A DNA stretch of 64,000 nucleotides. Origin: Ahrensia kielensis DSM 5890. Lineage in GTDB: Bacteria; Pseudomonadota; Alphaproteobacteria; Rhizobiales; Rhizobiaceae. Position numbers and translations under genes: made by a program. Positions 7,949-16,440 of the stretch are shown piece after piece. Position 1 is the first letter of the stretch, and the number at the start of each line of letters is the position of its first letter. The stretch covers positions 109,022-173,021 of the forward strand of contig NZ_KB894528.1 of the NCBI RefSeq assembly GCF_000374465.1. Direction: 5' to 3'. Under the pieces are notes generated by a model that saw only the letters and a program-made list of their open reading frames with translations, was not told where the DNA came from and made no database searches.

Positions 7949-9592
7949 TTGTCATATCTCAGCGAATTTTATCAGTCAGCCAAAAACGTTGCGAGGCGCG
8001 CCATTTGCGTTCCTTCAACGCATTCAGCTATTGAGCAAAAGAAAGCTGATATATCTGCCGATATAACGTTGCGTCTTGGCGCGTTGGGTTTTGGAACAGC
8101 AAGCGCCGGTATAGGTTTAATTGCTATGCAGGTAGATGCGCCTGTGCTTGTAACTGCAAGCTTTGCATTAGCAGCCAGCAGTATTTTGAGCTTGGTAATG
8201 CTAAAACGTAAAGCTGCACCGCATTATACGTTTCTAGCAAATGGAGCCGTTTGGCTCGCAGCATCAGGCTTTGTGGCAAGCACGCATCCTGCCGCTGCAG
8301 CCATTATGCTCGCAGCATTGGGCGCAAGCTTTTACAAGGCAGATTTATTGCCGCAGCAAGCTCAAGCATCAAGTGACACTGTTGCACATCAAGAAATACA
8401 AAATACAAGAACAGCTGAAGCGCCCAGCGGGCATTGTCTCAATGCAAAAGGCGAGGCGCTCCATGATTTTTGTATCGGTTCGTTTCGGATTAAAGCGGGT
8501 GAGCACCTCGCTGAACGGCTTCACTTAACGGATCGTGTCAGCTTTTTGCGTGCACTTTCGGATCTTCGCTCGGATGTAAACGAGCAAGTGGAAATATCAG
8601 TTCGCGCCAACGTAAACGCTGCGAATAGTGTTCCGCGCTACGAGACGATGGCCCTTGTTTTACAAAGAGATTGTGCAAACATTGCTGTGTCGGCAGTCAA
8701 TGAAATCACACAACAAGAAACTGAAAACGCAGAACAAGAAGTTGTATTTGAGCCTGAAGACACCAATGCCAAAGAGCAGAACAATAACCGCTTTTTGACG
8801 ATTGTGAGCCATGAATTGCGCACGCCTCTTAATGCGATCATTGGTTTTTCCGATGTGCTGCGGAGTGACATTGGCCGCTCGTTGCCGCAGGAAACACAAG
8901 AGGAATATGTCAATCTAATCCATGGTGCAGGCACGCATCTTCTATCATTGGTCAATACGATCCTTGATGTATCAAAATTAGATTCTGGCGCTTACGAAAT
9001 TCACCGCGATGAGTTTGAATTCGGCGTAACTGCACGCGATTGTATCGCGATGCTTTCCGGGCAGGCCAAGATTAAAAACGTTCAGATTAACGACCGTATG
9101 GTTGGCGAGTTAAAACACGTTAATGGCGACCGTCGCGCAATCAAACAGATACTCATCAATTTGCTCTCCAATGCGATAAAATATACGCATGAGGGCGGCT
9201 TTGTGACGGTTGATGCAGATCAGGACAAATCGGGCTTTTGGTTTGAAGTGTCAGATACCGGCATTGGTATGGAAGCACATGAGCTAGAGAAAATCGGCAA
9301 GCCGTTTGCGCAGTTGGACAATAGTACAACGCGTAATTGTGAAGGTACTGGTCTTGGTCTCGTTCTTGTGAAAGGTCTTGTTGAGCTACATGGCGGCACA
9401 ATGACAATATCCAGCAAGCAGGGTGTTGGCACCAGAATTTCTATCCATATTCCAGACCAAGATACAGCAAACAGCAACGCTGAGCAGAACGCTGCTCTAA
9501 GCCAGCTTAAAGACATGCTGCCGCATGTGAGACTGAATAGTTTACAGGTAAATAACAAGGAGATCAGCCATGACGCACGCAAGGTTGGATGA
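7949..9592 (+). CDS. membrane sensor histidine kinase, DivJ-like
   Basis: A 547-residue hybrid of a membrane domain and a class I kinase. Residues 41-130 form about four hydrophobic segments; 160-260 is a PAS-like linker; the HisKA domain has the phospho-acceptor H288 in FLTIVSHELRTPLNAIIGF; an HATPase domain with N, G1 and G2 boxes (GTGLGLVLVKGL) follows to about 515. The layout and the surrounding genes suggest DivJ, which phosphorylates DivK in the CtrA cell-cycle pathway, but PdhS-type paralogues look alike. The only plausible start is TTG at 7949, directly downstream of an in-frame stop; the next ATG would remove the first membrane segment. No strong ribosome binding site is seen. It overlaps the next gene by 23 bases. 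Confidence 0.85.
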   Translation: MSYLSEFYQSAKNVARRAICVPSTHSAIEQKKADISADITLRLGALGFGTASAGIGLIAMQVDAPVLVTASFALAASSILSLVMLKRKAAPHYTFLANGAVWLAASGFVASTHPAAAAIMLAALGASFYKADLLPQQAQASSDTVAHQEIQNTRTAEAPSGHCLNAKGEALHDFCIGSFRIKAGEHLAERLHLTDRVSFLRALSDLRSDVNEQVEISVRANVNAANSVPRYETMALVLQRDCANIAVSAVNEITQQETENAEQEVVFEPEDTNAKEQNNNRFLTIVSHELRTPLNAIIGFSDVLRSDIGRSLPQETQEEYVNLIHGAGTHLLSLVNTILDVSKLDSGAYEIHRDEFEFGVTARDCIAMLSGQAKIKNVQINDRMVGELKHVNGDRRAIKQILINLLSNAIKYTHEGGFVTVDADQDKSGFWFEVSDTGIGMEAHELEKIGKPFAQLDNSTTRNCEGTGLGLVLVKGLVELHGGTMTISSKQGVGTRISIHIPDQDTANSNAEQNAALSQLKDMLPHVRLNSLQVNNKEISHDARKVG

Positions 9593-10487
9593 TCAATTTG
9601 ATGACGAACCTTACGGTTTGTTGGACGCATTGTCAGCGCGGTATGGCCACTTACTCAGCAAGCCATCCAATATCGCATGGACAGTTGGCGCCGTTGTTAC
9701 CGTTGGATTCGTATTCTCGAATGCACTGTTTTTTCAGAGCGGCAAACATCCTGCGGCTATATTTGAAACACGCGTTGTAAGCCAAAATAGCGCGTTGCAA
9801 GTCGATGAACTCGATCTGCCGGTTGCATCCAGTGAACCAGATAAAGAAGTGACACGTATTGTTTATGATACGGACACTGAAACACGCACACAGTCGTTAC
9901 CAAAGCCATTGCCAACAGTCATGCCGCGTCCAGAGATTGCATCTGCAAGTGAGGAAAACGCTTCGCTTGATGTTGAAGATAATGGCAAAAAAGCGCTTGC
10001 GGAACTTCAAAAACTGCTAGCGGAGCTTGGATATTATGATGGTGATCTCGACGGCCTGACTGGCCCGAAAACGCGTTCGGCGATTGAAAGCTATAAGGCA
10101 AATGTCGGTCTTAAGGGAATTGATCTAAGCTATGATGAGCTAGCACTTAGCGCTCGTAATAATCTTATTGTCACAGCGGCTGTGCCTAAAGCACGACCAA
10201 AAGCACCAGCGGTAGAAATTAAAGCCGAACCAAAAGATGAAGTTGCGGCCTATATCCCACCTGCAAGGCAGGTTCAGGATATCTCAACGATGAAGTCTAA
10301 TACCGTTGCAAAGGTGCAGGCTGGTCTTCGGGCTTTTGGCAATGAAACGGTATCGGTTGACGGCGTACTTGGGTCAAATACACAAAACGCGATTAAAGAG
10401 TTTCAAAGCCTATTCCGCTTGCCGACTACCGGTAAGATTGATGAGCAACTCGTTACTAAAATGACGGCCGTTGGCCTGATCAATTAG
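9570..10487 (+). CDS. membrane-anchored peptidoglycan-binding protein
   Basis: A 305-residue protein with a cytoplasmic N-terminus, one membrane segment (about 34-54), a low-complexity periplasmic stretch, and two PG_binding_1 domains: about 135-180 (LAELGYYDGDLDGLTGPKTR) and 248-302 (VDGVLGSNTQNAIKEFQ). These three-helix repeats bind peptidoglycan; no catalytic domain is present. Translation is coupled to the kinase gene by a 23-base overlap with a GGAG ribosome site inside that gene. The coupling hints at a link between the cell wall and kinase signalling, which is inference. Confidence 0.88.
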   Translation: MTHARLDDQFDDEPYGLLDALSARYGHLLSKPSNIAWTVGAVVTVGFVFSNALFFQSGKHPAAIFETRVVSQNSALQVDELDLPVASSEPDKEVTRIVYDTDTETRTQSLPKPLPTVMPRPEIASASEENASLDVEDNGKKALAELQKLLAELGYYDGDLDGLTGPKTRSAIESYKANVGLKGIDLSYDELALSARNNLIVTAAVPKARPKAPAVEIKAEPKDEVAAYIPPARQVQDISTMKSNTVAKVQAGLRAFGNETVSVDGVLGSNTQNAIKEFQSLFRLPTTGKIDEQLVTKMTAVGLIN

Positions 10488-10495
10488 AATTTAAA

Positions 10496-10852
10496 ATGGC
10501 GCGTCTTGCATCATCAATAGTAATTTCAGCTATTACCAGAATGGCTTCGCTGCATCAGGGCGCGGCCTATATTAGGCGGCGCGGTGCGGATGGTGCTGGC
10601 GCGATTTTCATCACACTCTATGATGTGGAAACTCGCTCTTATTGTCTTTATGAACCCGTGCCGCAATTTGTTGCATCAGAAGAAGAACTAGATCGCGATT
10701 CACGTGCTTTTTCGCTTCTTGCAGAAGGGCAGACGGATCTTGATTTAAATGAGCGCTTCATACGTGAAGAGCGCTTTGATCCAGATTTTTGGGTCGTCGA
10801 TATTGAGGGTGTATCGGCGCAGGTGCTAAAAGAAACAGTCCTGATTGTTTAG
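10496..10852 (+). CDS. DUF1491 family protein
   Basis: A 118-residue soluble protein matching DUF1491: an N-terminal VISAITRMA segment, the RRRGADGAGAIFI core (about 27-40) and the ERFIREERFDPDFWVVDIE end. The family is widespread in alphaproteobacteria and has no assigned function. It follows the peptidoglycan-binding gene by eight bases, so it is probably the last gene of the kinase operon. Its stop overlaps by four bases the end of the convergent DUF2336 gene. Confidence 0.85.
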   Translation: MARLASSIVISAITRMASLHQGAAYIRRRGADGAGAIFITLYDVETRSYCLYEPVPQFVASEEELDRDSRAFSLLAEGQTDLDLNERFIREERFDPDFWVVDIEGVSAQVLKETVLIV

Positions 10853-11703
10853 CTTGCAGTCTTTTTTATAAGCTCTGAGCGCGATTGATTGGCAACATTG
10901 CTGTAAATTTTCCGAGCCCTTAGATCATCCTGCTGCCATGATTTAACAGTCGCGACCGATATTGAGTAATCAAGGTTGTCATATGTTTTGATAAACTGAG
11001 CGTGGACATCGTCGCTAAGGTTTGTTTCATGCGCCAAAGATACAAAAACAAGCCAAGCGGTCTGAGTAGACAGCCGTAAATAATGCAGCGCTATTGGCAA
11101 ATTGCGCGAAGTAAAATTGCTGCAAAGATTACGAACGCTCACAAATTCGAGCGCCAAATTATCCACTAATGCAGTGTGAATAAAACTAATGTCGCTTTCT
11201 TTAGTGAGCTGTACGAACTCTTTATCCAGGGCCGAATTGATCTGGTGTACGCGAATATTCTTAAACGCCGGAGATACGCTGCCTTCTACAGGCAACGGCA
11301 TTTGCCGAAGTTCGAGAGCACGATCAATGCGTTCATCGTTTTGTTCACGTAGATGAAACCGGAGTTTAGGATCGATATTGCTGCGCCGAGCGATTATGCG
11401 CGCATGTTCCAAACCTTTAGCATCAATGATTTCGATCAGGTCATCGCTCGTCAGCATGCTAGAGGCTAAGAGAAGCGGGTGACAGATAGAGGCGCTGTGA
11501 TGGCACAATGCAATGATTAATGGTTTTGGAACATTGTTATTTTGCGCAAAAAGGCTACAAATTGTCTTTAGATCGTCTGGCGACAAGCAGTTCTGATATT
11601 CCATTAAAAGATCTTGCAACTGTGTTTTTTTAATAGTGCTAGGCCGGTTAAGTGCACAGAAATCACGCACTAATGTTACGACATGATTATGCATAATACC
11701 CAT
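10849..11703 (-). CDS. DUF2336 family protein
   Basis: A 284-residue, mainly helical protein with HEAT-like repeats, resembling DUF2336 proteins of alphaproteobacteria (LLLASSMLTSDDLIEII, followed by RIIARRSNIDPKLRFHL). No membrane segment or catalytic motif can be seen. Start could be the first ATG (11703) or codon 4. It converges on the DUF1491 gene with a four-base overlap and is divergent from a small gene at 11823. Some DUF2336 family members are linked to stress or c-di-GMP signalling elsewhere, but nothing here supports a specific role. Confidence 0.7.
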   Translation of the reverse strand: MGIMHNHVVTLVRDFCALNRPSTIKKTQLQDLLMEYQNCLSPDDLKTICSLFAQNNNVPKPLIIALCHHSASICHPLLLASSMLTSDDLIEIIDAKGLEHARIIARRSNIDPKLRFHLREQNDERIDRALELRQMPLPVEGSVSPAFKNIRVHQINSALDKEFVQLTKESDISFIHTALVDNLALEFVSVRNLCSNFTSRNLPIALHYLRLSTQTAWLVFVSLAHETNLSDDVHAQFIKTYDNLDYSISVATVKSWQQDDLRARKIYSNVANQSRSELIKKTAS

Positions 11704-11755
11704 ACTATTTACTCAATTTACTGTTACTTTACCTAGGGAAAATAGCTTAAAATTG

Positions 11756-11770
11756 TTAGGATTACGTTAA
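11756..11770 (+). promoter_or_regulatory. CtrA-like site (TTAG-N7-TTAACC)
   Basis: TTAG (11756-11759), seven bases, then TTAA (11767-11770) followed by CC differs from the CtrA box by one base. It lies 53 bases before the small gene at 11823 and in the promoter gap of the divergent DUF2336 gene. A candidate only. Confidence 0.3.
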
Positions 11771-11822
11771 CCAACCAGTGACTAAGCTTACACTGGTCGC
11801 AACTCCAAAGATGGAGGCTCAC

Positions 11823-12020
11823 ATGAGCAGTATCGTTGCGTTTAAAGAGTTCGAGTCACGAAGATTATCGCGTCAAACCACTCATGTAGAGCAGGGTGAT
11901 GCAGAGATTATTTTATTCACGGGCGTTCAATATGAGCGAACGGATGTTGTTCCTCCGGAAACTGATGGCACGCCATTAAGAGGCGCTCTTGGCGCCAAGA
12001 GAAAACGTAGGCCGTTCTAG
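11823..12020 (+). CDS. small basic protein of unknown function
   Basis: A 65-residue protein. The ATG at 11823 has a good ribosome binding site, GGAGG at 11813-11817, so I prefer it to the longer frame from 11778. The N-terminus (SSIVAFKEFESRRLSRQ) is helical and basic; the middle, EIILFTGVQYER, could be a beta strand; the end GAKRKRRPF is strongly basic. No family recognised. The clear ribosome site and the CtrA-like box upstream argue that it is expressed. Confidence 0.65.
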   Translation: MSSIVAFKEFESRRLSRQTTHVEQGDAEIILFTGVQYERTDVVPPETDGTPLRGALGAKRKRRPF

Positions 12021-12029
12021 GGTTGGAAC

Positions 12030-12590
12030 TTATCTTTTTATATCAATAGCTTGGCATTGAATGGTGCTCAAGTAATCGTCGACGACAGGTTTCCAGCTCG
12101 CATCTGGTGAAAATACGCGCAGTAAAACAAAGCCCATATCGGAATCTGTGGGTGCTATTATTGCTTGAGATATTTCATCGGGCGTATTTTCTCTGACAAA
12201 ACGAAGTTGCTGCTTGTTCGCAATAACAAGATCAACATTCGTGCTATCGGCAATTCGGTCATTTGCGCTGAAAAATACAGTCCCTGACGCATCATAGACC
12301 GATAATGACCAATAAAGTGGGTGGCCAGAAGCACTGAACCGCGCGGCACCTTCAGATAAATCATAACGGCATAAAGCAGTTTCAAACAGTGGGTCCATGT
12401 GAGGATTATGCTGCTGTGTCGATACATCATTTTTAAGAACGACAGTTTCAAAAGGGGCGGCAATGTTCTGTATATAAGCCGCGCTGCTGTTCTCTGATAG
12501 CCAAGGAAGCATGAAGATAATTGCAAGATGCAATATAGCGGCACCGATGAGACCGGCGAAAATGGCTAAAATGAACCTACTCATTATCAC
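12030..12590 (-). CDS. DUF1254 domain envelope protein
   Basis: A 186-residue protein with an N-terminal membrane segment (about 5-30) and a periplasmic domain of the short DUF1254 type seen in rhizobia (LCRYDLSEGAARFSASG, YWSLSVYDASG). Translation could start at codon 1 or at the ATG two codons later (MSRF). Its 5' end overlaps the 3' end of the DUF1214 gene by 14 bases, so the two are expressed together. Function unknown. Confidence 0.8.
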   Translation of the reverse strand: MIMSRFILAIFAGLIGAAILHLAIIFMLPWLSENSSAAYIQNIAAPFETVVLKNDVSTQQHNPHMDPLFETALCRYDLSEGAARFSASGHPLYWSLSVYDASGTVFFSANDRIADSTNVDLVIANKQQLRFVRENTPDEISQAIIAPTDSDMGFVLLRVFSPDASWKPVVDDYLSTIQCQAIDIKR

Positions 12591-13164
12591 AGCCTATCGC
12601 TTTGATCGTTGGCATTTTTATTTCGCTCACGCCCGTCGTGCTCGCAACGCTGGTGTCATAAAGCGTTAAGACAAAACGGCGTTCGCCATTTCCCATTTGA
12701 GGAATCCAATTTCCGTCAGCGATTTCAGATGAGATTGAAACTTTAAAGGCGTTTTGGCCGTTTCTTAATGTGTTGCCAGAATGAAGACCGCTAACTGCAC
12801 CACTCTGAGTAAGAATAGGCAACAAGTCTTTATCCGTTATACGCAGCGACCAAACACGCGCAGCAGGTGTTTTGCCTTCTATAACGTAATCACAAGAAGC
12901 AACTATTATTTGCTTTTGATCGTCATGCGCAGCGATGAAAACCAACCCTTCGGCGCTGCCAAGAGCTATTTCGCCTGTTCGTGCTGCGCTAGCTCTCGCA
13001 TAAGGGTCAGCGTCCTGTGTGCCCGTTTGGGGGTGAGAAACCCATGCGCCATATTGAAGGGCACCAAACCCTGCAAACTCGCGCGTCATGACATCCGCCG
13101 AATAAATGCCACCAGCGATAGCGATGATGAGTGCTATGAGTATTGGGGTTAACTGCTTAAACAT
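12577..13164 (-). CDS. DUF1214 domain envelope protein
   Basis: A 195-residue protein with an N-terminal membrane anchor (about 8-25) and a periplasmic DUF1214 domain: FGALQYGAWVSHPQTGT, DPYARASAARTGEI and WSLRITDKD are typical. In many genomes DUF1214 and DUF1254 are neighbouring or fused, and here they form an overlapping pair. It lies downstream of the penicillin-binding protein gene on the same strand, 77 bases away, which suggests an envelope function but does not prove it. Confidence 0.85.
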   Translation of the reverse strand: MFKQLTPILIALIIAIAGGIYSADVMTREFAGFGALQYGAWVSHPQTGTQDADPYARASAARTGEIALGSAEGLVFIAAHDDQKQIIVASCDYVIEGKTPAARVWSLRITDKDLLPILTQSGAVSGLHSGNTLRNGQNAFKVSISSEIADGNWIPQMGNGERRFVLTLYDTSVASTTGVSEIKMPTIKAIGCDNE

Positions 13165-13241
13165 GTTTAGCTTCGCAACCAGTCAAGATCATATTCAGGA
13201 ATAGTCGCCGAGTGCTCATGGTGTAGGACATCATATTCAAA

Positions 13242-15419
13242 TCAATTGCTAGTACTGGAAATGTTTTGATGGTCACGCTTTAGTGGCGGTGTATTTTCCA
13301 GCTTTAAAGTGAGATTCTGTAAGAAATCTGATGTTGCTTTCGAAAGCAAGCGTGGGCGCATCTGTGCTAATTGTTGATCGTCTTCAGCGCCGATCTCATC
13401 TGCAACTTCTGCATCGCTATCTGTTTGGGGCAGGGGAATAGAGTTCTCAACGCCAACGAGAGGTTTAAGTTCGGCCCCTTGTAGAGCATATGCCATGATA
13501 CGTTGAAAAGTTTCTGCTGGTAGTCGACCGCCCGTCAATCTGTTGGTCGGTGTATAGTCATCATTGCCGTACCAAACTGCGGCCGTAAAATTGCCTGTGT
13601 ATCCTACAAACCATGCATCACGGTAGGACTGAGTGGTGCCGGTTTTTCCTGCGACACGGAAACCTTCAATTGCGGCGCGGCGCGCTGTACCAAATTCTGT
13701 AACACCCACAAGCATGTTGTTCATGGCAATGTCGGCTTCTTCAGATAATACGCGCTCTGTCGTGGGAGGCGTCGCACGTCGATCATAAAGAATTTCGCCA
13801 TTGGTTGACATAATTTGCGTAAACCCATGTCTAAGCCCTGCAATACCGCCCGTGGCAAATGTCATATAGCCTGTGGCTTGATCAAGCACCGTCATACCAT
13901 GCGTGCCTAGAACCATCGTATGGTGGCCGCTGATTTCAGATTCGACACCCATTTTGTGAGCAAGATCAACGACGGGCTGCGTGCCACCAATATAATCACG
14001 TGTGAGCCGAACGGGCACTGTGTTTATCGAACGAGCGAGTGCGTTAGCAAGGGTGATCGAACCGGAATAACGGCGGTTATAGTTCTGCGGAGACCAACCA
14101 CGCCAAGTTATCGGCTCGTCTCTTACGATGCTTTCAGGTTTCAAGCCTGTTTCTAAAGCTGCTGCATATACAAATGGTTTGAACGAGGAGCCAACTTGTC
14201 TTTCGGCGCGAGTTGCACGGTTGAATTGGCTAAGGCCGTAATCACGCCCGCCAACAAGAGCGCGAACGGCACCATTGTTTTCAATCAAAACAGCTGCTGA
14301 TTCAGTAACATTATATTCGCGGCCATTTTGCCGAAGGTAGAATTCTATAGACTCCTCAGCCGCATGTTGAAGATTAAGATCAACAGTGGTTCGCACAATC
14401 ACGGACCGCGACGGGATTTTGTTGTCGACGATGAATTTTTTCACTTCATCGAAAGCCCAATCAAGAAAATAGTCAGGGCTATCAGCATCGTTTCGAATGA
14501 CGACGTCAGCCGGGTTGCGCCTCGCGCCAGTAACCTGGCCTTCGGTTAAAAACTCTGCCTGCACCATATTGGTCAGAACTTCATTGGCGCGTGCACGCGC
14601 AGCAGGCAAGTTCACATGCGGTGCGTATTTTGCCGGTGCCTTGAACAGACCAGCTAGAATAGCAGATTCCGCTAATGTGAGATCACGCGCATTTTTGTCG
14701 AAATAAAACTCAGTGGCAGCTGCGACACCAAATGTACCGCCGCCCATATAAGCGCGATCTAAATAGAGCTTTAAAATCTCATCTTTGCTAAGGTTTGATT
14801 CCAGCCATAGCGCAAGAAAGGCTTCTTTGATTTTTCTGTCGAGTGTACGCTCGTTCGTTAAAAACAGGTTTTTAGCAAGCTGTTGTGAAAGTGTTGAACC
14901 GCCCTGTACAACTGAATTTGCGCGCACATTTTCAGTCATTGCGCGTGCAAGGCCTAAGAAATCCAGCCCATAATGTTCAAAAAAACGTCTGTCTTCCGTA
15001 GCTAAGACGGCTTTGATTAAATGGTCTGGCAGCTCTTCAATAGGAATAGCTTCGGAATGAAGAATGCCCCGTTGACCGATCTCATTGCCGTAACGGTCCA
15101 GAAATGTCACCGCAAAATCATTGCGGTCCATCCAGTTGGACGAAATTTCATCGGCTGCGGGTAGGGCAAGCGTAAGCATAACAATAAGGCCGCCCATACC
15201 GAGGGTAAAGCCTTCGCCCACTAATTCGAAAAAAACGCGTTTGGCGCCGTAAGGGCGAAAGCGCCGAAAGAAAATTGTTATATCTTCCCAAATTTCGCCA
15301 GCTGCGAATTTCCCCTCATAAAGGGTTGAATCGATCCACGCATCAATTTCCAAGAGAAATGATGATTTTTTGTAAGGCTTTGCCTTAGTATGTGGATCAT
15401 TATTCAGTGGATTACTCAT
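13242..15419 (-). CDS. class A penicillin-binding protein (transglycosylase/transpeptidase)
   Basis: A 725-residue bifunctional peptidoglycan synthase. A cytoplasmic basic N-terminus of about 65 residues precedes a single membrane segment (64-88). The GT51 glycosyltransferase domain follows with the catalytic E142 in TEDRRFFEH and the QGGSTLSQQLAKN motif (172-184). The transpeptidase domain has S411-S-F-K414, S464-I-N and K592-T-G-T, so all penicillin-binding residues are present. It polymerises and crosslinks lipid II glycan in the periplasm. The layout resembles the PBP1A/1C-type enzymes of rhizobia. No clear ribosome binding site is seen before the ATG. It ends in a Ser/Asn-rich tail. Confidence 0.93.
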   Translation of the reverse strand: MSNPLNNDPHTKAKPYKKSSFLLEIDAWIDSTLYEGKFAAGEIWEDITIFFRRFRPYGAKRVFFELVGEGFTLGMGGLIVMLTLALPAADEISSNWMDRNDFAVTFLDRYGNEIGQRGILHSEAIPIEELPDHLIKAVLATEDRRFFEHYGLDFLGLARAMTENVRANSVVQGGSTLSQQLAKNLFLTNERTLDRKIKEAFLALWLESNLSKDEILKLYLDRAYMGGGTFGVAAATEFYFDKNARDLTLAESAILAGLFKAPAKYAPHVNLPAARARANEVLTNMVQAEFLTEGQVTGARRNPADVVIRNDADSPDYFLDWAFDEVKKFIVDNKIPSRSVIVRTTVDLNLQHAAEESIEFYLRQNGREYNVTESAAVLIENNGAVRALVGGRDYGLSQFNRATRAERQVGSSFKPFVYAAALETGLKPESIVRDEPITWRGWSPQNYNRRYSGSITLANALARSINTVPVRLTRDYIGGTQPVVDLAHKMGVESEISGHHTMVLGTHGMTVLDQATGYMTFATGGIAGLRHGFTQIMSTNGEILYDRRATPPTTERVLSEEADIAMNNMLVGVTEFGTARRAAIEGFRVAGKTGTTQSYRDAWFVGYTGNFTAAVWYGNDDYTPTNRLTGGRLPAETFQRIMAYALQGAELKPLVGVENSIPLPQTDSDAEVADEIGAEDDQQLAQMRPRLLSKATSDFLQNLTLKLENTPPLKRDHQNISSTSN

Positions 15420-15504
15420 AGTCGCATTTGCCCCGACCGCGCACTCATTACTGCGTTATGCCGCTTGTTTTGCCCGATTTCGCAACAGGCAACAAGAGGC
15501 GACG

Positions 15505-15948
15505 TTAATCGCGGTTAACTTCAGGGTCGACTGTATCGCTTTTAAGCTCATCAAGACGACCTTCACGCGCTTTAAAGTAATATTGGCTCGCAATGAGATA
15601 ACCTTTAAGCGGGCGCATGGGTAGCAAGCATGCCAATATGAGAAACGGCGCAGTTAAAAGTGCATTGAGCCAATAGGGTGCACCAGCGGAGACTTCCAGC
15701 CATACCGAAAAGCCTGCTACAGGCACGATTGCTAAACAAATTGCAAAAAATGCAGGCCCATCACCAGCGTCAGCAAAGCCATAATCAAGGTCGCAGACAT
15801 TACATTTATCGGCAATGCCTAAAAAACCTGAGAATAATTTGCCGCTGCCGCAGCGGGGGCATTTTCCCAGCATTCCACTGTGTTCTGGTTTAAGCGGCGG
15901 GTATTGGTCATCAATAGACATAAATGATCTCGATTTAAATAATTTCAA
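15505..15948 (-). CDS. DUF983 family membrane protein with zinc-ribbon motif
   Basis: A 147-residue protein of the DUF983 family. Near the N-terminus is CPRCGSGKLF, followed by CNVCDLDY, a CxxC...CxxC zinc ribbon; two membrane segments follow (about 65-85 and 92-110) with the family's GDGPAFFAI stretch. Start could be codon 1 or the ATG at codon 10. The gene is divergent from the GTA cluster. Function unknown; in some alphaproteobacteria the family is found near cytochrome oxidase assembly genes, but not here. Confidence 0.85.
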   Translation of the reverse strand: MKLFKSRSFMSIDDQYPPLKPEHSGMLGKCPRCGSGKLFSGFLGIADKCNVCDLDYGFADAGDGPAFFAICLAIVPVAGFSVWLEVSAGAPYWLNALLTAPFLILACLLPMRPLKGYLIASQYYFKAREGRLDELKSDTVDPEVNRD

Positions 15949-15965
15949 AAGTTAGGAATATATTC

Positions 15966-15994
15966 TTGACAGCGTGACGGTAGCGGTGTATTGT
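15966..15994 (+). promoter_or_regulatory. sigma-70-like promoter ahead of the GTA cluster
   Basis: TTGACA (15966-15971), a perfect -35 hexamer, is followed after 17 bases by TATTGT (15989-15994), matching four of six -10 bases. It lies about 90 bases before GTA gene g1 and points into the cluster. The match in hexamer and spacing is good, but no transcription data are available. Confidence 0.55.
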
Positions 15995-16023
15995 CATGAC
16001 ATAATCACGGAATTGCGTCGATG

Positions 16024-16051
16024 AGCCGGTTGTAACAGCAGCCGGCTTTTT
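16024..16051 (+). terminator. terminator-like hairpin between promoter and GTA g1 (possible attenuator)
   Basis: AGCCGG (16024-16029) pairs with CCGGCT (16042-16047), followed by a short T run (16047-16051). It lies downstream of the promoter at 15966 and upstream of g1 at 16081. No gene on this strand ends here, so it is not an ordinary terminator; it could attenuate transcription into the GTA genes. The stem is only six pairs and the T run short, so its strength is uncertain. Confidence 0.4.
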
Positions 16052-16080
16052 GATGACATATACGTTCGAAAGTTGAGGAC

Positions 16081-16440
16081 ATGGAACCAAAACTTATTCA
16101 AGCATTGCTGGATGGTCTTCGGAACCAGGCAAAAATGCTTTTGGAGATGAACCCGCAAGGTGAGCCTTTTACGAAAGCTGCCATAGACAATCTTCAATCC
16201 ACATTGAAGGTTGTAGAGAAGCTAGAAGACTTTGCTCAGAAGCAGGATGGTGATGACATTGATCGGCCTGATGAAGAAACTGCAATTAAAAATGTACTGA
16301 TTGAGATTGAAGAAAGGATTGAACAGCTCGCAAGGAAACGTGCCGATGCAATCCTACTTGAAAATGAGGTCTCTTGCGACTGTCAAAAAAGTCGCAGCGA
16401 GTTCGACACTCAATCTGCGCCAATCTCAAAGACCGCCTAG
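16081..16440 (+). CDS. GTA g1-like protein (possible small terminase)
   Basis: A 119-residue acidic, helical protein at the head of the GTA cluster. The segment KNVLIEIEERIEQLARKRAD around residues 75-95 suggests a coiled coil. By position it corresponds to g1, which in R. capsulatus has been proposed to be the small terminase subunit; sequence similarity at this level is weak and I rely on context. The ATG at 16081 is immediately preceded by GAGGA, closer than ideal spacing. Its 3' end overlaps the terminase gene by 95 bases in another frame. Confidence 0.65.
   Translation: MEPKLIQALLDGLRNQAKMLLEMNPQGEPFTKAAIDNLQSTLKVVEKLEDFAQKQDGDDIDRPDEETAIKNVLIEIEERIEQLARKRADAILLENEVSCDCQKSRSEFDTQSAPISKTA

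Noticed and set aside
9220..9630. Minus-strand frame of 136 codons inside the DivJ-like kinase gene
   Set aside because: Shadow of the kinase ATPase domain; no family features or ribosome site.
16021..16035. Four-codon leader peptide (ATG AGC CGG TTG TAA) before GTA g1
   Set aside because: Too short to support without conservation; mentioned only in the attenuator finding.
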